DNA from: a bacterium
GTDB lineage: Bacteria; Patescibacteriota; Patescibacteriia; Patescibacteriales; JAGXOH01
DNA length: 7,438 nucleotides
Assembly (NCBI GenBank): GCA_021106995.1
Contig: JAIOTG010000060.1
Coordinates: forward strand, 1-7,438
Direction of reading: 5' to 3'
Below are positions 1 through 7,100 of the stretch, piece after piece. The translations under genes and the position numbers were made by a program. The notes beneath the pieces are model-generated. The model was not told the DNA's origin. It saw nothing but the letters and a program-made list of their open reading frames with translations, and searched no databases. Numbering within the stretch: position 1 is the stretch's first letter; every line of letters begins with the position of its first letter.

Positions 1-162
1 ATTTTCATCTTCCCTGGGACACCTTCCTTTTATTTTTTTAACATTATTGTCTCTTGCAATAACAACTACTAAATAATCTCCAAACTTTTTTGCCTCTTTT
101 AGATAAAATAAATGACCTAAATGCAAATTATCAAAAGTACCAAAACACATCACCTTTATCAT
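1..162 (-). CDS. Nucleotidyltransferase (RibL/TagD-like cytidylyl/adenylyltransferase), N-terminal part, cut by window edge
   Basis: Reading from an ATG at 162-160 to the window edge gives 54 residues with no stop. They begin [17 protein letters not shown], the classic first strand and HxGH nucleotide-binding signature of the cytidylyltransferase-like superfamily. Residues 36-49 read [14 protein letters not shown], which resembles the RDxxVKKIKGRxP block of archaeal-type FAD synthases (RibL) more than TagD glycerol-3-phosphate cytidylyltransferases. Known members transfer AMP or CMP from the nucleotide triphosphate to FMN or a phosphorylated alcohol, releasing pyrophosphate in the cytoplasm. 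The start lies 9 bases after the stop of the 305-residue gene, so the two are probably co-transcribed. No Shine-Dalgarno sequence precedes it. The C-terminal half, needed to decide the substrate, lies outside the window. The family is secure; the RibL assignment is inference. Confidence 0.85.
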   Translation of the reverse strand, partial: MIKVMCFGTFDNLHLGHLFYLKEAKKFGDYLVVVIARDNNVKKIKGRCPREDEN

Positions 163-171
163 AGATTGTTT

Positions 172-1089
172 TTAGTTGTTGCTCTCCAATTTCTTAATTT
201 CCTCATCTATTGCCCTTCTTTCCAAACTACCGTGAGGATAATGTTCTCGCATTTCAAATAATTGATCTAAGTCTTTATTTTTTATACCATCTATATTTTC
301 ATTGTTTTTTTCCTCTTCGACCCCATTCTGTTCAATATCCCCCCTATCTTCCATAACTACTTTTAAAATCTTCTCTGCTTTTGCGTCAAGACGATTATAC
401 TTTATGATCTCCCCATCATTAATAGCTCCCTTGAAATTATCAGTATCAATCGGAATATTATCCTCTATACCATCGGCATTAAAAGAAGACTTCTTTAATC
501 TTTCATAAAATTTAAAAAACTTTTCTACTCGTACTTTTTCTTTTTCATTTAATTTCTTATAGTCATTATTGCTAGTAAAAAAATTTCTAAATTCTAAGCT
601 ATCAGCAGATTTTAAACCAATTTTTCCTGTGTAAATTTTTATCCAATTCTTAACACTTGGCCCATTGTTATTACTTAACTTTTTAGAAGTCAAATAAGCC
701 TTATTTTGATTTAATATATCTATTAATCTAGTTTTAAAATTATCCCTTTCTTCAAGTAAAGGGAATCTAGAAAGTAAAAATGGTCTTAGTTTTTCCCATA
801 AACTAAAAAAGTCATAATCAAGCAAATCTAGCCCATATTGAAAATGGCCATCAAAAAAACTCAAAACCTTCTTTTCATTAAACATAAATAAACACACCCA
901 CTCTAAACGTGTTTTTATCTTTCTATATTTCTTATATAAATCAGGGAATTTTGCCTTAAAACCATCTTCTTCAATATAACCTTCTATATTTTTACTCAGA
1001 ATATGAGCGCGATCATATTCATTAAAATCAATAATGCTTTCAACTTCTTTTTCTATTTTTTCTATTTTTTGTTCTTCTTCTCTCTTCAT
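172..1089 (-). CDS. Conserved-looking charged soluble protein of unknown function, 305 residues
   Basis: I do not recognise a named family. The protein has no signal peptide and no membrane segment, so it should be cytoplasmic. It opens with a highly charged, helix-prone stretch (residues 1-20, Lys/Glu rich), followed by a mostly helical region rich in aromatic residues (about 60-130). Around residues 145-200 there is a block containing NWIKIY, then KKLNEKEKVRVEKFFKFYERL (174-194). That pattern resembles a recurring block I recall from hypothetical proteins of Patescibacteria. A Glu/Asn-rich, probably disordered linker (about 205-270) leads to a conserved-looking C-terminal tail, HYPHGSLERRAIDEEIKKLE (283-302). 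The gene starts 25 bases after the stop of the VirB6-like gene and ends 9 bases before the nucleotidyltransferase. It looks more AT-rich than its neighbours, especially the giant gene. The context hints at a cytoplasmic partner of the membrane protein, which is inference only. Confidence 0.85.
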   Translation of the reverse strand: MKREEEQKIEKIEKEVESIIDFNEYDRAHILSKNIEGYIEEDGFKAKFPDLYKKYRKIKTRLEWVCLFMFNEKKVLSFFDGHFQYGLDLLDYDFFSLWEKLRPFLLSRFPLLEERDNFKTRLIDILNQNKAYLTSKKLSNNNGPSVKNWIKIYTGKIGLKSADSLEFRNFFTSNNDYKKLNEKEKVRVEKFFKFYERLKKSSFNADGIEDNIPIDTDNFKGAINDGEIIKYNRLDAKAEKILKVVMEDRGDIEQNGVEEEKNNENIDGIKNKDLDQLFEMREHYPHGSLERRAIDEEIKKLESNN

Positions 1090-1114
1090 ATTAAACTGTA
1101 TTTATATTATTTTT

Positions 1115-3598
1115 TTATTCTACTCGCCTTAATAACTCGTCAGCTGTTTCTTGCTGAACAGACTTTCCATCAGCCTGCAATTTTTCTTTAAACTGTTGAA
1201 AATTAATCGCATGATCTCCGTCTTGTACCTCACTAATTCCTGCTGCTGCCATCTTATCAATAAGTTTTTGCGCTGCATCCTCTTCAGCCATAGCCTTGGC
1301 AGCACTTCTATTAAATCTATTATTATTAATTTCTCTAGTTATAGTACCAGCATTCATAGCGGTCCAAGCGAGACCAGACTCTGCCCACTTAAATTTACCA
1401 GTGTCTTTATCTTCAGCACCATAATCAAGCCTGTTAGCATTTCTAACCACTTTTTCTGGGTCTCTTTTTAATTTCTCAATTAATTTATATTTTTCCCTAT
1501 CCGTAGAAGATGCTTGTTCTAATTGACCCGAATAAGGATTTACAGCAACAGACTTGGTTAAATATTCATGATTAATACTCTCTCCAATACCCCCAAGATC
1601 ATTTTGTAGGGCCAAAGTATTTTGTTCATCCATGCCAAGGCTATCCTGAAAAACATCCCTCATAAAATCATTTAGCCCTTTATACTGATCGTATGTGCCT
1701 CTACCTTTGTGTATTTCAGCCTCTTCTCTATTTAAACCACTCGAAGCTTGATATCCATATGAATCTAAAAGAGCATTACCTCCTCCAACTTTAGCAATAG
1801 CCATGGATAAAGCCCTGGCCATAGGAGCGTTATTCTGGGATACAGCACTTTTAAATTGAGCAATTAATTCACTTTCATCATTACTGGTAATTTTATTTTG
1901 CTCTTCAGCCGTAGCCGATCTCACAGCCTTTTTACCTTCATAATCATGGACGGTATAATCTGCAGCTCTATTAGACTGTTTAATTGATTTGGCCATAAAA
2001 TTCTCCCTTTCTTTACTTGCTTCCTTTGCCGTATTGTAATAAAAACCAGAATCTTCAGCCATCTCTTTTCTTTGTTCTAATTTTTCATGGTCATCTATTA
2101 ATCTTTGTCTTTCTTCAGGGGTCGATGCCCTAGATCCGACTTCAGTATTTCTTGCTTCCCAATTTATCATTTCATTATCATACTCCTCTTCAGAAAAAAT
2201 TCTATTGGCTTTATCTTTATTTTCCTCAGATTTTTTTCTCAATTTCACTACTTGACCTTGATTTCCAAAAACAGCAGATCTAACACCTTTATACCCCATA
2301 AAACCTCGGGCATACTGATCAGCCCAACCAGAAGCAGTGATGCCTCCTAAAGCACCTCTCCAACCACCTTTCTGTAAACGTCCACTAGCTTTAATGTCCA
2401 TACCAGACAAATCTTTACTTTTACTTCTATCCATAGAAGCTGCAATTTTATCTTTAAACCTAACAGCATTTAAATCAAAACCTGTTACAGTGCCTTGTTT
2501 TCTATTGAGCCAATCGGCGCCACCCACCATACCTTTAAGAGCCAACCCCCTACCCTGCTGGACTCGGTTCATGGCACTGCCAGCTAGACCTCCAGTTACG
2601 CTTCCGATTTCCTGAGTTATTTTTAAACCAACGATAAGCATAGCCACGCCCAAAAAAAATGGCAAAAAAGAATCTGGGCAAAACGATTCTAATGGCCCAA
2701 AACATTTACCTGAATTACTCAAAGAAGAAACAGCAGTTGTTTTACTGACCGTATAGAAGGCCAACCAGACAAAAAACAATAAAACTGGACCTGCTATTAA
2801 TTCTTTAATAAATCTATCCCACCATTTAGAAGCATATGGCTTACCGGCTGGAAAAGCCGAAAGGACAAAAGCAAAAGGTGAAAGTATAGAATAAATCCAA
2901 AGCATTACTATTCTCATAACAATTATCATCAAAATATAAACTAAAGTCACTAAAGCTATAAGCATAAAAATTAAAGCCAAAATCATGCCTAATATTGCAG
3001 AAGTTGTATCCACTTCCCCGGTCCATTCATCACCCTTAAGCATTTTAAAATAACCATCAATTTTAAATATTTCTATATAATTTCCCCCATTGGTTCCAAT
3101 AGCATTAACAAAAGTCATCATAAAAATCTGAGAAAAATCTATTAATAAACCACAAATCATCAAAGAAAAATTAATTAAAATTGCCATTATAATTACCTTG
3201 GGAAGCGTACTTTTTATTCTATAAGAATCAATATTTAAAATATTAGCGAAGGCTATAACGAGTACAATTAAAATAAAAAACATATTACAGAAACTGGAAA
3301 CTATTTGCCAAGCATACCCTATTGCCGGCTCATGAATAAAATTATTATATCCCGAGAAACTTATCACTGCATCCACTACAATGCCCAGTATAATTCCAGT
3401 CATGCTAACAAATATATTTATAAAAAATCCTATTACTTCAAGCACAACATGCTCTGCTATATTGCCTATGCTAATTGCAAAATCATAAAAAGCAGCATGA
3501 GCAAACTTTGGAATTATTATAAAAAGAAAACTAAAAATAAAAATAAAAGCTAATTTATTTTTTTTATTCTTCAAAATTTTATTCTTAAATAAATTCAT
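1115..3598 (-). CDS. VirB6/TrbL-like polytopic membrane protein with signal peptide and long cytoplasmic tail, 827 residues
   Basis: The chosen ATG gives a Lys-rich N-terminus (residues 1-15), a hydrophobic core (16-29) and an AHA|A cleavage site after residue 35, a good signal peptide that supports this start. About seven further membrane segments follow, near 50-80, 98-120, 133-164, 201-222, 223-248, 266-286 and 311-327. The pattern around 238-285 (ILSPFAFVLSAFP, then KWWDRFIKELIAGPVLLFFVW) is typical of VirB6/TrbL-like proteins, the inner-membrane channel or scaffold components of type IV secretion systems. The loop between the last two segments carries Cys299 and Cys307. From about residue 331, Gly- and Ala-rich amphipathic stretches lead into a soluble tail of about 480 residues rich in Arg, Glu, Gln and Asn; the usual VirB6 is about 300 residues in total. 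It lies between the small basic membrane protein (87 bases upstream) and the 305-residue gene (25 bases downstream). No Shine-Dalgarno sequence is visible. A VirB6-like membrane fold is likely; the transported substrate is unknown. Confidence 0.85.
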   Translation of the reverse strand: MNLFKNKILKNKKNKLAFIFIFSFLFIIIPKFAHAAFYDFAISIGNIAEHVVLEVIGFFINIFVSMTGIILGIVVDAVISFSGYNNFIHEPAIGYAWQIVSSFCNMFFILIVLVIAFANILNIDSYRIKSTLPKVIIMAILINFSLMICGLLIDFSQIFMMTFVNAIGTNGGNYIEIFKIDGYFKMLKGDEWTGEVDTTSAILGMILALIFMLIALVTLVYILMIIVMRIVMLWIYSILSPFAFVLSAFPAGKPYASKWWDRFIKELIAGPVLLFFVWLAFYTVSKTTAVSSLSNSGKCFGPLESFCPDSFLPFFLGVAMLIVGLKITQEIGSVTGGLAGSAMNRVQQGRGLALKGMVGGADWLNRKQGTVTGFDLNAVRFKDKIAASMDRSKSKDLSGMDIKASGRLQKGGWRGALGGITASGWADQYARGFMGYKGVRSAVFGNQGQVVKLRKKSEENKDKANRIFSEEEYDNEMINWEARNTEVGSRASTPEERQRLIDDHEKLEQRKEMAEDSGFYYNTAKEASKERENFMAKSIKQSNRAADYTVHDYEGKKAVRSATAEEQNKITSNDESELIAQFKSAVSQNNAPMARALSMAIAKVGGGNALLDSYGYQASSGLNREEAEIHKGRGTYDQYKGLNDFMRDVFQDSLGMDEQNTLALQNDLGGIGESINHEYLTKSVAVNPYSGQLEQASSTDREKYKLIEKLKRDPEKVVRNANRLDYGAEDKDTGKFKWAESGLAWTAMNAGTITREINNNRFNRSAAKAMAEEDAAQKLIDKMAAAGISEVQDGDHAINFQQFKEKLQADGKSVQQETADELLRRVE
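3494..3598 (-). other. Sec-type signal peptide of the VirB6-like protein
   Basis: Residues 1-35 contain a basic n-region (seven Lys in the first 15), a hydrophobic h-region rich in Phe and Ile (16-29) and the c-region PKFAHA, with an A-x-A cleavage site before Ala36. Cleavage would place the mature N-terminus outside the cytoplasmic membrane. If it is not cleaved, the segment acts as an extra membrane helix. Confidence 0.7.
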
Positions 3599-3685
3599 AT
3601 CTATTTTTCAAATTCATTAAATATCTTTCTTAAAAATGCTTTAATATTTTAATAATCCTCAAAACTAACAACTATAAATTTAAAG

Positions 3686-4180
3686 CTAATCCGTTTTAAG
3701 CTTAGCTCCAAAAACGAACATAACATACCAAGGCATAATACTTACTATTGGTATAAATTCTAAAACCATAGGTAAAAATATTCTTTTCTTTAAAAAGTTT
3801 TTTAACTCTTCATCTCCTATCAAAAACATAACTCCGATATAAATCGCCATTATGAAATTAGTCAAAGGAGAGAAAAAACCCAGGGTCAAAAAATCAATCA
3901 CTTCTTTTACTCCTACGGCTATCTTCAAGCCAAAGGGTGCATCCTTGCGCCAAGGTCTAACTTTTTTCTGTGCTATCTTTCTTGCTTTTTGTCTTTTTAA
4001 AAATCCATGTTTTGCTTTTTTCTCTTCCCTTGCCTGATCCCTATCACTTCCTGGAATACTACCGGTATTTAAAAATTCTCTTTGCCTCTTTTGTCTTTTT
4101 AGTTCCTGGCTAGCCTCATCCTGCTCTTTTCTGGAACCAAGCGTATTTCTATCTATTAATTTATTATCGATTTGTGACAT
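3686..4180 (-). CDS. Small basic protein with two C-terminal membrane segments, 164 residues
   Basis: The first ~95 residues are hydrophilic and very rich in Lys, Arg and Gln (for example ELKRQKRQRE at 26-35, and a basic run at about 52-79 ending KKVRPWRKDAPFG). They lack a signal peptide, so they should face the cytoplasm. Two hydrophobic segments follow, about 97-121 and 134-157, separated by a short charged loop (DEELKNFLKKR, 123-133), predicting a hairpin with both ends inside. The protein ends KLKTD with a TAG stop. Its ATG begins one base after the TAA of the giant surface-protein gene, so translation is probably coupled by termination and reinitiation; no Shine-Dalgarno sequence precedes it. 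The next gene is the VirB6-like protein, 87 bases downstream. I know no named family. A role as a small membrane partner or assembly factor of the same envelope apparatus is inferred from context. The basic tail might instead bind nucleic acid or acidic lipids. Confidence 0.85.
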   Translation of the reverse strand: MSQIDNKLIDRNTLGSRKEQDEASQELKRQKRQREFLNTGSIPGSDRDQAREEKKAKHGFLKRQKARKIAQKKVRPWRKDAPFGLKIAVGVKEVIDFLTLGFFSPLTNFIMAIYIGVMFLIGDEELKNFLKKRIFLPMVLEFIPIVSIMPWYVMFVFGAKLKTD

Positions 4181-4181
4181 A

Positions 4182-7100
4182 TTATTTATTTACCACTACA
4201 GTGGGCCCTGAATGCCATCCGTCTATACTCGGGTAATACCAATTCCAGTTATCCTTTATTCTAATCTGTGGAATTATTTCACAATAATCGCTTCCTATAG
4301 GACAATTTACTGGACCCGTTGGATTATTATCATATTTCGCTTTTAAATCCCAATAACTATATAAATGATAGAAAGAATGAGGATTGTCATCATTAGGCTT
4401 ATGCATCATTTTAATTCCACTCTCACTAATTTCTGATCCATCACGCCAATCAATTACATACATTGCCAAAGGAAGTTGCTGACTATCCACCTTACTATTA
4501 AAAGTTAGGTGAATAAATCCAGCCTTGTCTATTAAGGTTGAAGCAGCACTTCCGTTAACCCTAAGATTGGTTATACTAGGCGGAATTCCACACTGATCTT
4601 CAGGACTAGAAGTAGGTCTTACTCCACCAACACACGCACCTCCGGGCTGAACAGGCGGAGACCAACCTTCGTTTTCAAAATATTGATACCTTGATTCACT
4701 TACACACTCTAAACCGTTATCACAAAAGACGCTTGGTGTACAAGTTTGTGTATCATTATTACTACATTCCCAGCGGTCATAAGGGAAATTAGTACAAACC
4801 TCTCCAGCTCCTGCGCATGGATTTGCAACATCACATGAAAGTGAACCAGTCGTAAATGGCGCAACAGAACATAGCCAACTAGGATGTGTGACTTCATGGC
4901 AAATTCCACTGCCTCCGCAATCACTACAATACGAAGTATATGTATTTGGAGCGGGTAATCTTACTCCATTTTGTCCAGGAGTACTTCCATCTGTACAAAG
5001 CCATCTTTCTTTCCATTCCCAAGATCCATAACTTTGAGCAAATAAACTCTTTAAAATATCTTTTGCCCTAGTCTCGCCCAAAGAAACCAGACCTGGATAC
5101 GTAGTAGTAGATATTAAGTCATAAGGCTTACCGGCAGACGGATAGTTTCCTATATTATATTGGGCATATTCATTACTAAAATCGCCCGTATCTGTGGTTA
5201 AAGGAGAATAATATAATGGTTCAAAAATGTCACCAACTTCAACCCACATACCAGGATCCTCTTGAGGGTCTCCAGAAAGTATAGATCCAAAAGGGGAAGA
5301 AAAAGAATTAAAGCCTATATTAGTCCAAATATCCATATTATTATCATATTGCTCAACACCATCAACAATATAAGCACTTCCCTTAAACACTTTTCCAGAC
5401 CAATATTTATTAGTTCCAATAGGTGTTACTGTCCTAACTAATTTATCACAGTAAAGAACATCAACGTTATCATCAAATCTTGCCGCCATCCAACCTCCTT
5501 TAGAGGAATCACACATTTTCCAAACAAAACCTAAGATATCACCTCTAATACCAGGATAAGGATCTGAATTAGGGAACTCACTAGCATATACATCATCTTC
5601 ATCAGTGATAATTTTAACCGCCACCCAATTAGAATCACCTGCACAGTTCTCCCAAATCAGATCAAAATCCTCCCAAGGCATAAATCCACAAAGTTGTCTT
5701 CCTAGGGTATCAAAATTAGGGCCCGTCCAACAATTCCCTCCCCAGCCTACATAGGCCCATCCACCCCACTCGTTAACTTCATTACCACCAAAATCATAAA
5801 TAAAAGGGAGGGGGAAAAAATTTCCACCGCCAATATCTACTTTAAACTTATTTCTATAATCTCTTATTAATTCAACACTGCCCTTATTCATCTTAAAAGT
5901 AGGCATAGGATATTCATCATCTCCGTCAGAAGCTATAAACATTAAAGACTGAACATAGGGATACCTAAACATAGATCTATATCTATCCTTTATAGAGTCG
6001 TTATCAAATGGAACAGCAGTTTCTCCAGCTCCTTCCACTTCTCCCACCAAACCACCATCTCCACCAAATTGACCCATTTGAACCTTAGAAGTTATAGATA
6101 TACTTGTTTCTTCTGTCTTAACACAATAATAAAGAGGAAATTTAGAATTATAATCACCGCCCTCTTCTATAGCTGCACCCCTAATTCTGTCCACTGGCCA
6201 CCAAACTAAACAGGCATTAGGATCTCCAGGAGCGCGATCATATTGAAGACAATAACCTTTTTGCCCCTTATATTTTTTACCAGAATCACCGAAATATTCA
6301 CAAGACAAGGAGTCCTCTCTTGGGTACAAACGACAAGATTGAGGCTGTTCCCATTTCCTCTCATAATTAGTGGGATCGCCATCTGTATCATAACCCTTTA
6401 TTTCAAGAGCTGGAGAAAGTTGAATATTATCAAAATACACAGTACCTCCACAAGAACTAATTGTTTTATTTGCTGTATCAGAAAATCCTCTATTACAGGC
6501 TGGGGGGCCTGGCTCATCAACCCACATATCACCTCCATCCCAACGTGCTTCACATTTATCTGGTAAAGACGTTCTTGCTTCACCACAATCAACAGTATTT
6601 AAACATTTAGCATCTTGCGTGGGCTCTGTAGTGTCTATAAATCCATCTCCATTAGTATCACACCAAACAACATCACCCCAAGACAAAACGCCCAAAGTAT
6701 AGAGCTTCACCCTTCTAGTGTTCGGCCCTAATCTAAATTTAACCACCTTTTTCATCCAATCCTCTCCATCATTAACCTTATTATCAAGACCATTTCTAGT
6801 AGGTTGAGGAGCATAATCACAATCAGTACAGAGCTCGTCATACTCAGCCCCTGTGTTTCCACCCGCATATTGCGTAGTATTACCATCACCATCAAATGTC
6901 TTTACTGCTATCCCGGCTCTCATATTATCAAAACCACCACTAGTTTGCATATTTTTAGTATTTACCCAAAAAGACAAAACATAAGTTCCTCCCGGCTCCA
7001 CTTCTACAAAATCAGATTCCATCATACCAGTAGCCGGAGAAAACCTTAAAAAAGACTTTCCAAACATAGGGTGAGTTACGTTCTCATTTTGCGCATCTAT

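Noticed and set aside
2337..2615. Plus-strand open frames opposite the VirB6-like gene (also 1151-1471 and 2105-2350)
   Set aside because: They lie wholly antisense to a well-supported gene, lack recognisable domains and have the odd composition expected of shadow frames.
3643..3671. Possible promoter in the 87-base gap before the VirB6-like gene (TTGTTA, 17 bases, AATATT on the minus strand)
   Set aside because: Each hexamer matches the consensus at only four of six positions, and the gap is so AT-rich that such matches are expected by chance.
3599..3685. Possible terminator or small gene in the gap between the small basic protein and the VirB6-like gene
   Set aside because: No GC-rich hairpin followed by a T run is present on either strand, and no open frame of credible length fits.
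6360..6389. DTDGDPTNYE as a second full calcium-binding EF-hand loop
   Set aside because: The first five positions fit, but Pro follows where Gly is needed and the glutamate falls at position 10 rather than 12. It may be a partial thrombospondin-like calcium site only.
6243..6566. Plus- and minus-strand short frames within the giant gene (also 4709-4924, 6206-6391, 6398-6592 and 6804-7049)
   Set aside because: They overlap the continuous cysteine-rich coding frame and show no family features, so they are by-products of that gene.
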